DNA of 51,854 nucleotides from an uncultured Collinsella sp. Lineage in GTDB: Bacteria > Actinomycetota > Coriobacteriia > Coriobacteriales > Coriobacteriaceae. The stretch spans positions 1-51,854 of the forward strand of contig CAAEOE010000055.1 of NCBI GenBank assembly GCA_900757505.1, written 5' to 3'. Position 1 is the first letter of the stretch. Each line of letters starts with the position of its first letter. The position numbers and the translations under genes were made by a program. A model generated the notes under the pieces. That model was not told the origin of the DNA and did not search any database. It saw only the letters and a list, made by a program, of their open reading frames with translations. This document shows positions 25,327 through 34,059 of this stretch, one piece after another.

Positions 25327-26439
25327 ATGCTCGATACTACCACCTTCGTCGGCCTCGACGTCCACGCCCGCTCGATAAAGGCCGTCTCCCTCGACGTCAT
25401 GACCGGGGAGGTGCGCGCCGCGACCTTCGGCTACGACGCCGGCGCCGTCGCGGAGTGGGTCCGCTCCGTGGACCCCGGGGCCAGGTGCGTGTACGAGTCC
25501 GGGGTCACGGGCTTCGACCTGCAGAAGAGGCTCTCCGGCCTGGGGGTCGACTGCGTGGTCGGCGCCGTCTCGAAGATGATCAAGCCCAGCGCGGACAGGC
25601 GCAGGAAGAACGACCGCAACGACGCCGAGTTCCTCGCCCGCATGCTGTCGGTCGGCAACGTGGTCGAGGTGTGGGTCCCCGACGACGAGTGCGAGGCCGC
25701 CCGCGACCTGACCAGGGCGCTCGAGGACGCGAGGGACGACCTCTCGCGCTCGAAGCAGCGGCTCTCCAAGTTCCTGCTCAGGCACGGGCTCGTCTTCGAC
25801 GAGAGGACGCCCACCGGCCGCAGGAAGGGCAACTGGACCCGGGCGCACTGGTCCTGGATCGAGTCGATTAGGTTCGCGGAGGGGGCCGACAACGACGCGC
25901 TCGCCTACTACGTCGACGCGGTCAGGCGGGCGGCGGAGGAGAAGGCGAGGCTCGAGGGGCTCGTCGAGGCCGAGGCCCGCAAGCCCAGGTGGCGGAAGAG
26001 GGTCGACTCCCTGCGCTGCCTCAAGGGCGTCGACACCGCTTCCGCCGCCGACCTCGTGTTCGAGGCCGGCGAGTTCTCCAGGTTCAGGAACGCCCGCTCG
26101 TTCGCCGCGTGGGTCGGCCTGACGCCCTCCGAGCACTCCAGCGGGGAGAGCGACCGCAGGGGCGCGATCACCAAGGCCGGCAACAAGCACCTGAGGAAGA
26201 CGCTGGTCGAGGCCGCGTGGCACTACCTGACGTGCTCGGGGCGGCCGAAGGACCTCGCCAAGGGCCAGGCCCCGGACCGGGGCGCCCGGAGGCATGCCGC
26301 CAAGGGCGTGCGGAGGCCGGTCGAGAGGCGGGAGGCGCTGCTCGCGCGCGGGGTCCACGGCAACAAGGCGAACGTCGCCACGGCGCGCGAGCTCGCCTGC
26401 TGGGTGTGGGCGGTCGGCCTCATGGCCGAGGAGGCGTAG
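25327..26439 (+). CDS. IS110-family transposase (DEDD, RNA-guided)
   Basis: A 370-aa transposase. The N-terminal RuvC-like DEDD domain shows FVGLDVHARS (D11), YESG (E57) and KNDRNDAEFLAR (D96, D99). The C-terminal Tnp domain shows LKGVDTASAADLVFEAGEF and ARSFAAWVGLTPSEHSSGES with the conserved serine. IS110 and IS1111 enzymes insert DNA with help from an RNA encoded in the element. The preferred start is ATG 25327, 5 bases after GGAAGGGGC; ATG 25312 is the alternative. The gene appears intact, so the element may be active. GC content is very high. Confidence 0.93.
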   Translation: MLDTTTFVGLDVHARSIKAVSLDVMTGEVRAATFGYDAGAVAEWVRSVDPGARCVYESGVTGFDLQKRLSGLGVDCVVGAVSKMIKPSADRRRKNDRNDAEFLARMLSVGNVVEVWVPDDECEAARDLTRALEDARDDLSRSKQRLSKFLLRHGLVFDERTPTGRRKGNWTRAHWSWIESIRFAEGADNDALAYYVDAVRRAAEEKARLEGLVEAEARKPRWRKRVDSLRCLKGVDTASAADLVFEAGEFSRFRNARSFAAWVGLTPSEHSSGESDRRGAITKAGNKHLRKTLVEAAWHYLTCSGRPKDLAKGQAPDRGARRHAAKGVRRPVERREALLARGVHGNKANVATARELACWVWAVGLMAEEA

Positions 26440-26741
26440 GGGGCGGTCCCCCGCACATAAGCCAGTCACCCCGGAAGCGGTTCGATCCGAAGCCGTTGAG
26501 GCGAACCTCAGGTCCCTTTTCTGCGAGCGCCCAGGGCGCCACACGCGTGCACAGACTGTCGGTTCGACGTAGAAGCCTCAGCCGTAGCAACGGATTGCCC
26601 AGCGAGAGATCGCCACGGGCGGATATTAAACTGCAAAGACGAGCGTCGGTAAGACACGCCGAGGTCGCCGCGGACGGGCTGATATAGGGAGAGGGCCTGA
26701 CCCCATATCGTTGGGGCCAGGCCCGATTTTGCCTCTTGACA
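26440..26741 (+). ncRNA. Candidate guide RNA region of the IS1111-like element
   Basis: About 300 bases without an ORF between the transposase stop and the right inverted repeat. In IS1111-type elements this is where the targeting RNA is encoded. It includes the hairpin GGGCCTG... CAGGCCC (26693-26725) with a short T-run. I could not identify guide segments by matching it to the flanking target. Confidence 0.4.
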
Positions 26742-26757
26742 ATGTCCTGCTCATATT

Positions 26758-26801
26758 AAATGCCGGTACGCTTGCAGAATCGTACCTGTTCCGATTACAG
26801 A
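26758..26801 (+). repeat. 44-bp direct repeat, right copy
   Basis: Exact copy of 25159-25202. It ends 13 bases before the transglutaminase ATG, so it forms the 5' untranslated region of that gene. Confidence 0.95.
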
Positions 26802-26813
26802 AAAGGGGCCGTC

Positions 26814-28763
26814 ATGCGTAAGCCTGCCTCCTGCGTCCTTTCCATCGCGCTCTCGCTCGTAATGACGGTTGGTTTTATCCCGTCACCCGCGCTTGCCGAA
26901 ATCGCCAGTGCGCCAGAACCCGCCGCGCAAAGCGCCGGCAAACCTAACGAGAGCCCAGCCGAAACCACGTCGGGCCAAGCCCGGGCAAACGATCAAATCA
27001 GCGCCGCCTCCGGCACCAATGTAACGGCCAACGCAACGCAGCCGATCGACGCCAGCATGTTCAGTATCGAGGACACCGACATTCGCTACACGGGCAATCC
27101 CGTGATGCCCACCGTCACGTCGTCGACCGTGCCGAGCGACCAGTACACTGTCGCCTACGAGAACAACGTAGCCATCGGTCAGGCGACCGCCGTTGTGACC
27201 GCCGACGACCAGAACTACAGCGGCACCTGCGCGATCCCATTTGAAATCAAACCGGCGAACGCGGCCGCGAACTACCAGCACAGCACCACCGCGCAAAGCG
27301 GCGACATCACGCTCACCGTCCAATGGAACGACCCGAGGCTCGGCCAGGAGACCACGTTCCATGTGACTGCGACGGGCGGAAGCGGTGCGTACCAATTCCG
27401 CATGGACGCACCGACGTATATGGATCCCGACGGTAGCAGCGAAAGCGTTGCCGACCCCAGCCGTAACCAGTGGCAGCAATACACAGGCGAATGCACATCG
27501 CACGACTACCAGTTCGAAATGACCGCTAGCGGCACCTATTACCTGCGCTTTTACCTGATGGATAAGGCGGCCGGCGTGTACTATCTGCGCTCAAACGTGT
27601 TTGCGAGCGCGAACGACGACGCCTATCCGGCGGTCAGCGCCATCGTGAAGTCCGCAGTCGACAAATGCAGCGCCGATACCGACGGGTCCGACTACGCCCG
27701 CGCCCTGTGGCTGCACGACTGGACTCTTGACCATCTGGAATACGACCACAGCCTCAACTGGTGCTCGGCCGAAAGCGGCCTCACGCGCCACCAGGGCACC
27801 TGCGAGAGCTACCAGCGCATCTACTCCAAGCTCCTTGACGCCGCGGGCATCGCCAACGGCCGCATCACCGGCAACGGCCACACCTGGAACGCCGTGAAGA
27901 TCGACGGCAAATGGTGCCAGATGGACCTAACTTGGGACGACACCAGCGACAACTGGTACGGAGACCTGGACCAGCGCCATCTGTACTTTGGCCTGACCGA
28001 CGAGCTCATGGCAATCGCCCACTCCGACCACACGGCTAACTACCAGAAGGCCGACTACGCCTACCGCTCGACAGATCTATCCAACAATTACTTTGTGAGA
28101 AATGGCAAAGTCGATGAATGGGCCAAGAAATATGCCGACCGCATTCAGCGGCACCTGGATGCCAAGGAAGAGAGCTTTTCTATCGATGCCGACAACCAGT
28201 CCTTCCCGCCGAGTATTTCGGGAATTCAGAATGGGATTGTTGCTTATGCGATGAATCAGAGGGAGTGGAAGACTGATGGCGCAAAAGTTAATCTAACGGC
28301 GACGTCTAACGTCACAAAAGAATCGAACAGCAAATGGAACGCTAAGTACGACCTGAAGGCTGAATACAAAACAGCAGCATTGGGAAGTGTGATTGACGAC
28401 GGCCCCTACCGCCTCGCGACCGCCCTCGACGACCGGATGGCCGTGTCGGCCTCCGCATCGGGCTGCTCGCTGTCCTCGGACGCGGGCGCCCTCTACCTCG
28501 AGCGCGACGGGGCGACGGGCCTCTACAGGATCTCCTCGGGCGGCCTCCTGCTGACCGAGTCGGGCAACCGGGCGGTGCTGGCCGAGGCGGACGGCTCCGC
28601 CTCGCAGCTGTGGCGCGTCTCGGACCTGGGCGGAGGCCGCCACTCGTTCACGTCCGCCTCCGGGCTGGCGCTGGACGACCGGGGGCAGCGTACCTCGGAG
28701 GGCAACACGGTATGGCTCTACGAGCCCAACGGGGGGCCCGCCCAGGCGTGGGTCCTTACCTAG
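26814..28763 (+). CDS. Secreted transglutaminase-like protein with ricin-type lectin domain
   Basis: A 649-aa exported protein. The signal peptide (residues 1 to about 28, ending PALA) is followed by a low-complexity linker and an Ig/MBG-like repeat (about 80-145: IRYTGNPVMPTV... NYSGTCAIPFEI). A transglutaminase-like domain has the expected Cys-His-Asp triad: GTCESYQ (C330), GNGHTWNAV (H356) and MDLTWDD (D371). Residues about 528-649 form a ricin B-type beta-trefoil. The start at 26814 follows AAAGGGG. It probably cross-links or trims surface proteins while binding a glycan. The IS element upstream has likely cut it off from its promoter. Its stop shares the sequence CTAG with the convergent operon. 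Confidence 0.85.
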   Translation: MRKPASCVLSIALSLVMTVGFIPSPALAEIASAPEPAAQSAGKPNESPAETTSGQARANDQISAASGTNVTANATQPIDASMFSIEDTDIRYTGNPVMPTVTSSTVPSDQYTVAYENNVAIGQATAVVTADDQNYSGTCAIPFEIKPANAAANYQHSTTAQSGDITLTVQWNDPRLGQETTFHVTATGGSGAYQFRMDAPTYMDPDGSSESVADPSRNQWQQYTGECTSHDYQFEMTASGTYYLRFYLMDKAAGVYYLRSNVFASANDDAYPAVSAIVKSAVDKCSADTDGSDYARALWLHDWTLDHLEYDHSLNWCSAESGLTRHQGTCESYQRIYSKLLDAAGIANGRITGNGHTWNAVKIDGKWCQMDLTWDDTSDNWYGDLDQRHLYFGLTDELMAIAHSDHTANYQKADYAYRSTDLSNNYFVRNGKVDEWAKKYADRIQRHLDAKEESFSIDADNQSFPPSISGIQNGIVAYAMNQREWKTDGAKVNLTATSNVTKESNSKWNAKYDLKAEYKTAALGSVIDDGPYRLATALDDRMAVSASASGCSLSSDAGALYLERDGATGLYRISSGGLLLTESGNRAVLAEADGSASQLWRVSDLGGGRHSFTSASGLALDDRGQRTSEGNTVWLYEPNGGPAQAWVLT

Positions 28764-30001
28764 CCTGCAAGACCCTTTAAATACATTTTGACAATCTCCC
28801 GACATGATTCAGGGAGAAGCCTTCTTACTAATTTCTTGGTATAGAAAATTATTCCACGCTCTCGCCTTTTATACATACACTCAACGGAATGCCAACCACC
28901 TTCGACATATGCGTCAATATAGAGCTGTCTGTCTTTTGGAAGAGCGCTCGGGTGGCGGAGCTGATCGTTGCCCTTAGCGATATCGTCAAATTCGACAGGG
29001 TACAAGTCCAGAGCCTTGCTGGATTCAATAAACTCCCTGCCGCGTTCGTTATTCACCAGCAGGCAGGAAACGCCCTTCATCTGATTGAACTTCTCGGCAT
29101 CCTTCAGGACGTCGGGCCTGTTTACATCGACGCCCCAAAAATCGCCGATAGTAAGATCGCCGGCGCGAAATTTCCCTGCATAGGGGCACCTATAGCAGCT
29201 GTCGCGAAGCGTCTTGAGGTTCAAGAACATGTCGTAGTAGGGGGATTTCGACGCAGGAATGGTGACCTCTCTTCCGTTCTCAAGAAAAAGAAAAAGAAGG
29301 AGAGAGTTGCCCCACCCCTCGCGCTTGCACCTAAACCGGAAATCAACCACGGGAGACCCAAGCTGTTCGCCATAGCCCTCAACGCAGTCCGCGAACATGC
29401 GGCCGGAAGGGACGCCGTGGCAGACCAGGTCAACGGTTGTCAGGTTCCCATAATCGCGTCCGAGAAAGCCCCTAAGGCCGGCGACTTGGCAGGGTGTTCC
29501 GCAGAACAGGACCTGCCTGCCCTCACGAAGATCCGCCTTAACATCGGCAAAGCAAACTCTAGCATCGCTCTGCACGTATTTTGAATTAAGAAGCGGGCGA
29601 AGCTCATCAACGCTCGCCGCACGACGGTGCAACACTCGAAGCGTATTCCCCTCACGCTCATAAGCAGCACCATATGCGACGCCGCCAGAAGAAATAAGCT
29701 CACGCGCAACGGCACCGAAGACTCCGCCAGAAGCGGACTCCGAGACATCATCCCTACCGGCAGCGGCAAAGAACGGTCCAGCGGAATTGGAGCCTATCCC
29801 CCGGTTGAGGCCGCACGCCCTCGTGCAGGCGCCGCAACCGATACATAGATCGCCGTCAATTACAGGAAGAATGAACCCGTCCTTGCCCTCGGACATGGCG
29901 ATGGCGCCTTTCGGGCAAGCGGCGGCACACGCCCCGCATCCGCAGCAATGCAACGGTGACTCAAACAGAGTGGGAACTTCGCCCCTTTTCACGGTAGACA
30001 T
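28760..30001 (-). CDS. FrhB-like protein with two 4Fe-4S clusters (coenzyme F420 hydrogenase/dehydrogenase beta family)
   Basis: A 413-aa protein. The N-terminus carries two ferredoxin-type motifs: CCGCGACAAACP (Cys 19-29) and CIGCGACTRAC (Cys 53-63). The rest matches the FrhB/FdhB N- and C-terminal domains (LFCGTPCQVAGLRGFL, LVCHGVPSG, DLTIGDFWG). Such proteins are often found in polysaccharide clusters next to pyruvyl-transferase-family genes; they likely do flavin-dependent redox chemistry on a sugar or its carrier. There is no sign that this organism makes F420. It is the last gene of the operon, with a GGGGGA ribosome binding site, and overlaps the convergent transglutaminase stop. Confidence 0.88.
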   Translation of the reverse strand: MSTVKRGEVPTLFESPLHCCGCGACAAACPKGAIAMSEGKDGFILPVIDGDLCIGCGACTRACGLNRGIGSNSAGPFFAAAGRDDVSESASGGVFGAVARELISSGGVAYGAAYEREGNTLRVLHRRAASVDELRPLLNSKYVQSDARVCFADVKADLREGRQVLFCGTPCQVAGLRGFLGRDYGNLTTVDLVCHGVPSGRMFADCVEGYGEQLGSPVVDFRFRCKREGWGNSLLLFLFLENGREVTIPASKSPYYDMFLNLKTLRDSCYRCPYAGKFRAGDLTIGDFWGVDVNRPDVLKDAEKFNQMKGVSCLLVNNERGREFIESSKALDLYPVEFDDIAKGNDQLRHPSALPKDRQLYIDAYVEGGWHSVECMYKRRERGIIFYTKKLVRRLLPESCREIVKMYLKGLAG

Positions 30002-30013
30002 GCAGTTATCCCC

Positions 30014-31417
30014 CTATTTGCAAGCCGAAATGAACTTGCGCAGAATATCGGCGTTCATATAAACGGAAAAAGCCAGCGCAATTGCCAGGCAGGCGATCGA
30101 GCTTAAGATGCCCGCACCGTAAGCGGACAGATAATAGAAAACGAATACGCCGACAATTGAAACTAAAGTTAAAACCTGCTCAACCCGGTCTTCGACAAGC
30201 TTCGTAAACTTAGTGACCTTAATTCTGCGGTACTCATTAACCACGATCATCGCCAAAAGCGTTGCAACAGATGCACCATAAAGACCGAAGTGCGGAATCA
30301 ACACAACACACAGAACGGCGCAAAGGGCTGCAGACACCGCAGTGGTAGTACCCATAATTCCGGTTTCCTTATGTGCGGTAAAGATGCCACCGTAAAAGCC
30401 GGAGATGTTGCTGAAGTACGTCGCCAGGAGCAATATCGGCACATACAGCAGGCCCTCACCGAATGAACCCTTAATCAGGATGCCGTACACGAGGGGCATA
30501 AGCGCAGACATAAGCAGAACGACGCTCATCATGAAACGCCTTAGCGCACGATACACAGAGTTATAGAAAGTCGACTCGTCCTCATCGGAGTTGAGGACGC
30601 GCGCCGAGCTCTCCTTCCAAGATTGATAGAAGAAGCCATACACCTGGTCCATGACACCGGGGAACTTGTAAGAGACGGCGTACACGCCGGCGGCAGAAGC
30701 ACCGAGCGTATTCATGATAATCAGCCTGTCTAGCAGGTTGTTAATAGTCCAGGAAACCTTGTTGGGAATGAGCGGAAAGGAATACCGTAGGAGGTCTCGA
30801 GCATAGGAAATGGAGAAAGCCGACGGATCGATATAGCGCCAGAGCTTCCGCATGACCATGAACACGAGGGCAACGCCGCCCTGCGCAATAACCGTGGCGG
30901 AAAGCATGCCCACAACGCCCCAACGCAGAACAGCGATAAACAGAACGTTTAGCACGATGGTAAGAGCGCTCGCAGTGAAATTCATGACGGAGTAACCCAC
31001 GGTATCCCCGAAACCACGTAGGACCGCAGAAGCCATCTGCAGAAGCGCGCCAGCGACAACAAGGCCCACGACCCAGCCAAGATTTTCTGGCATAAATAGC
31101 AACCAGACGAGAATCGCCAAGACCGCAAAGCACGCGCAGCCAGCAAGAAGAACAGCACAAGACGCGGTCACGGCCTTAGACCGATCACCATCGGTGCGAC
31201 AATCGATGAGGAACCGAAACAGTGCTTCATCCATAAGTAGGGAGACAGCAGGAACGCAGAACAGGGCGATAGTATTGATGTAGTCGACGGTACCATAGTC
31301 GCCAGTGGAAAGAACTGAGGTATAGAGCGGCAGCAAAAGAAACGAAACAAGCTTGGTTGCCATTCCGCCCACCGCAATAATGCCAGTGTTCTTAATAAGC
31401 CGACGCGTCTCCCCCAT
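30014..31417 (-). CDS. Polysaccharide flippase (Wzx-like, MATE/MOP superfamily)
   Basis: A 467-aa polytopic membrane protein with 12-14 hydrophobic segments. It begins RRLIKNTGIIAVGGMATKLV and contains LLLPLYTSVLSTGDYGTVDY, both typical of Wzx/RfbX-type oligosaccharide flippases. It would move undecaprenyl-linked repeat units across the membrane. Its ATG overlaps the preceding stop by one base (TAATG). It is the exporter of the Wzx/Wzy-type operon; the Pel operon has its own PelG. Confidence 0.9.
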   Translation of the reverse strand: MGETRRLIKNTGIIAVGGMATKLVSFLLLPLYTSVLSTGDYGTVDYINTIALFCVPAVSLLMDEALFRFLIDCRTDGDRSKAVTASCAVLLAGCACFAVLAILVWLLFMPENLGWVVGLVVAGALLQMASAVLRGFGDTVGYSVMNFTASALTIVLNVLFIAVLRWGVVGMLSATVIAQGGVALVFMVMRKLWRYIDPSAFSISYARDLLRYSFPLIPNKVSWTINNLLDRLIIMNTLGASAAGVYAVSYKFPGVMDQVYGFFYQSWKESSARVLNSDEDESTFYNSVYRALRRFMMSVVLLMSALMPLVYGILIKGSFGEGLLYVPILLLATYFSNISGFYGGIFTAHKETGIMGTTTAVSAALCAVLCVVLIPHFGLYGASVATLLAMIVVNEYRRIKVTKFTKLVEDRVEQVLTLVSIVGVFVFYYLSAYGAGILSSIACLAIALAFSVYMNADILRKFISACK

Positions 31418-32493
31418 TACGAAAGCGCCTTTCTAAGATAAGCACAGGAATGCTCCCGCAGAGAATCCAGGCGAGAGTCCACGTCACTCCACTCACAAGG
31501 GACAATATCGTCGGCGCACATAACATCGACGCAACGGTCAGACAGCCCGATATTACTCAGCAAGTCGCGCATACGCGCACCAGACTTATCAGTCGCATAT
31601 ACGCGGAAGGGCCTATGAAAGAGAACTGAGAATACAGTTGCATGAAAGGAATTGGTAAGAATAAGGCTTGCGTGCGCAATAAGCGAGACGAACTCCTCAG
31701 GGCCAACACCAAACAGGTTAATAGAATTTGGGATATCTAGGTTTTTATCAGATATGTAAGCAACCTTCATGCCCGTTGCTTCCGTCATCGCGACGGTGCT
31801 CTCAATAAGTTCGGGGCACTTGCGCAGTAGATACATAAATATATATTCACCCTGCAAAACATCTTTAGATGCCATATCTGCGTAGTCGTCAGAATCCAAC
31901 AAAAGTGTGGGATCTAAGACAACATCTATAGGCGCATCGACAAGGGGCTGAAATAACGGAACCGTCTCCTCCTCGCGAACAGACAAGAAATCAAACCTTG
32001 AGAGCAACTCGGATACAAGCTGTTCATCAAAATTCTCAGGTCTAAAGTAAGTGTGCGCAAGACTTGGAGCGTAAGCGACTCGACGTCTATCTCCAGCGAA
32101 TGAAAGGAAATAGGGGCCAACAACACCTTGTGTACAATCGAGATTCCAAATTTGATCGCTACCACAAATAAAGCAATCAAACTGATCCGCAAGCTCGCAC
32201 ATCTCCTCTTCATTTTGCCAGCGATAAGACTTCTTCGTCATGCCGAAATATTTATTTGAAAAATCCTCGAATGCAGTCTTTCTTGACAAATACCTATTTA
32301 AACAGCGCAATGTTCGCAGCGTAGCCTTTGGATGTCGGAGCTGAAGCAGCTTATACTGTTCATAATCGTGAGAACGGTAGTCGATAATTTGCACTTCATG
32401 TCCCATATTTTCCAAAACAACTTGAAGCGCATGAGACTGAAGCGCAGACCCGAAGTTCAATGCGCCGTGAAAAGTAATCGTTCCGATTTTCAT
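31417..32493 (-). CDS. Polysaccharide pyruvyl transferase family protein
   Basis: A 358-aa protein of the CsaB/WcaK-type family: MKIGTITFHGALNFGSALQS at the N-terminus, FICGSDQIWNLD in the middle and TNSFHATVFSVLFHRPF near the C-terminal third. It would add a pyruvate ketal to a sugar of the repeat unit, giving the polymer negative charge; some members may do other transfers. It pairs with the FrhB-like gene, a common partnership in capsule loci. Only 3 bases separate it from the upstream glycosyltransferase. Confidence 0.88.
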   Translation of the reverse strand: MKIGTITFHGALNFGSALQSHALQVVLENMGHEVQIIDYRSHDYEQYKLLQLRHPKATLRTLRCLNRYLSRKTAFEDFSNKYFGMTKKSYRWQNEEEMCELADQFDCFICGSDQIWNLDCTQGVVGPYFLSFAGDRRRVAYAPSLAHTYFRPENFDEQLVSELLSRFDFLSVREEETVPLFQPLVDAPIDVVLDPTLLLDSDDYADMASKDVLQGEYIFMYLLRKCPELIESTVAMTEATGMKVAYISDKNLDIPNSINLFGVGPEEFVSLIAHASLILTNSFHATVFSVLFHRPFRVYATDKSGARMRDLLSNIGLSDRCVDVMCADDIVPCEWSDVDSRLDSLREHSCAYLRKALS

Positions 32494-32496
32494 TAT

Positions 32497-33660
32497 TTAT
32501 CTGTTCCTGTTCACCCAAATATTAATTGCATCTGAAACACTAAGCCCAGAACCCCCCTGCGCCGCAAGGGCAAGAGAAGCGAGAAGATAACGGTTATAAT
32601 CCGAAGAACGAAGAGATCTCTCGATATCCCTCCATCTGCCGTTTAACGATGTGTTCTTCGTCTTAAAATCATCAATTGAATTAAACGTGTCGCAACAACA
32701 AGCAAACATTGTTTTACGCGCGCTGTTGTCCAAGGCAACGGTTCTCCCAAGCAAAAGCGGCCCGAACAGAGGAAGAATACGATCGAAGTCTTCCTGAGAG
32801 TAAGAAATTCCAAGCTCCGAACGATAAGAAATCAATTCATCGAGAACCCAATACGAATCAAGGCCCTTAACATTAGTAGGGGTAGACTGCATAATGGATC
32901 CAGGACGGATTCGGTAATAATAGCCGCTCAAATCATAACAAGGCTCATCCTTGAAGAAAGAATCAATCCATAACGGATGAATCAGATCTTCATACCATGC
33001 GCCTACGGGAAAACCTAGTCGATTCCAGACTTCACGACGATATAGTCTGCCCCACGGCACCATCCAACTAGCTCTATCGTTCTCTATCTCGCCAACCAAA
33101 CCATCATCAGACATATATCTAAAAGTCGATGTAACGAAATCCGCAGATGTTTGAACGAGCCTGCTCCACATAGCCTCAAGATACCCTGGCCCGATCATGT
33201 CATCAGAATCCACGAACATGATGTACTTACCGCGAGAAACCCTAAGACCCGCATTGCGCGCTGCGGAAAGACCGCCGTTTACCTGGTGAATTACAAGAAC
33301 ATTGGGCATTAATCCATACGAATCGGCTATAGCACCAGAATCGTCTTTAGACCCATCATCGACAATAATAACCTCAAACTTGCCAGAAAACTCCTGAGTC
33401 ACAATGGAGTCTAGACAGGGTTTGAGGTATTTCTCAACGTTATACACAGGCACAATAATAGAAATGTCGTAAGATACGCTTTCCTTAAAAACAATCGGCA
33501 TGAACATATTGGACGGTCTCTGGGAAACCATACTCAGCTTCGCCTTAGACGCATAGGTTATAGCATCGGAACGACGACTTAACCTGAGTAAACCATCATA
33601 AATAGGGCTGGAAAGTAAAAGTTTTATGACTTTCTTAATTGAATTAAGAATCTGCAACAA
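32497..33660 (-). CDS. GT2 glycosyltransferase
   Basis: A 387-aa protein with about 65 extra N-terminal residues before a GT-A domain (YDISIIVPVYNVEKYLKPCL, VDDGSKDDSGA, and the DXD-type FVDSDD). It transfers a sugar to the growing repeat unit on the cytoplasmic face. The start is TTG at 33660, supported by GGGAGGAG 4 bases upstream; no better ATG exists. The DNA is more AT-rich than the core genome. Sugar specificity cannot be read. Confidence 0.87.
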   Translation of the reverse strand: MLQILNSIKKVIKLLLSSPIYDGLLRLSRRSDAITYASKAKLSMVSQRPSNMFMPIVFKESVSYDISIIVPVYNVEKYLKPCLDSIVTQEFSGKFEVIIVDDGSKDDSGAIADSYGLMPNVLVIHQVNGGLSAARNAGLRVSRGKYIMFVDSDDMIGPGYLEAMWSRLVQTSADFVTSTFRYMSDDGLVGEIENDRASWMVPWGRLYRREVWNRLGFPVGAWYEDLIHPLWIDSFFKDEPCYDLSGYYYRIRPGSIMQSTPTNVKGLDSYWVLDELISYRSELGISYSQEDFDRILPLFGPLLLGRTVALDNSARKTMFACCCDTFNSIDDFKTKNTSLNGRWRDIERSLRSSDYNRYLLASLALAAQGGSGLSVSDAINIWVNRNR

Positions 33661-34059
33661 TTGACTCCTCCCATCTTCAAAGTCGAATAAAGATGCATTT
33701 CCATCGATTCGGACATTTTAGTCATGATGCCCTATCATGCAATCAACAAGACCAATCGCAGACAGCACCCCATAAAGGAATAGGCTACAAACAATAAATC
33801 ACAAACGTAAGCGTCTATGGCCTCACCCAGAACATGGGGACGTTGGAGATCTTCTTTGAAAAAAGTGCGAAGACCAGCTTCTAAGCATCAACCGAAATAA
33901 CTAAAGCCCTAGGAATGAATACACCGCACGACAGAACCAAGTCCTCTATGTCGGTTCAATCGTAAATGCTCGCCACTTAGTCGAAAGCTAAGGACAGGCT
34001 TGGTCAAGAATAATAATGCTCCATCTAAAGATATTAGTAAAAAGCAATAATGACCTGCA
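33661..34059 (-). other. Gene-free AT-rich gap inside the capsule operon
   Basis: About 400 bases between two glycosyltransferase genes on the operon strand. I checked for small frames and found none with a ribosome binding site and a protein-like sequence. It is probably the decayed remains of a deleted gene, and may hold a secondary promoter. Confidence 0.5.

Larger units (their letters stand above)
25203..26757 (+). mobile_element. IS110-family (IS1111-like) insertion sequence
   Basis: An element of about 1.55 kb. Its 15-bp inverted repeats are ATATGAGCAGGACAT at 25205-25219 and ATGTCCTGCTCATAT at 26742-26756. It encodes one DEDD transposase. The non-coding part is short on the left (about 110-120 bases) and long on the right (about 300 bases). 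Inverted repeats near the ends and a long downstream non-coding end are features of the IS1111 group, whose guide (bridge/seek) RNA is encoded downstream of the transposase gene. The right end contains a strong hairpin at 26693-26730 followed by GATTTT. A 44-bp direct repeat flanks the element, which is unusual for this family. Confidence 0.85.

Noticed and set aside
25090..26544. Minus-strand 484-codon frame over the transposase
   Set aside because: Pro/Gly/Val-rich antisense of a very GC-rich gene.
25159..26801. 44-bp repeat as an ordinary target-site duplication
   Set aside because: IS110/IS1111 transposition does not make staggered cuts of that length; reported instead as an anomaly.
29281..29310. 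A-rich microsatellite (AAGAAAAAG type) in the FrhB-like gene as a slippage site
   Set aside because: It is an imperfect repeat encoding LLLFLFLE in a normal strand of the protein; no frame disturbance.
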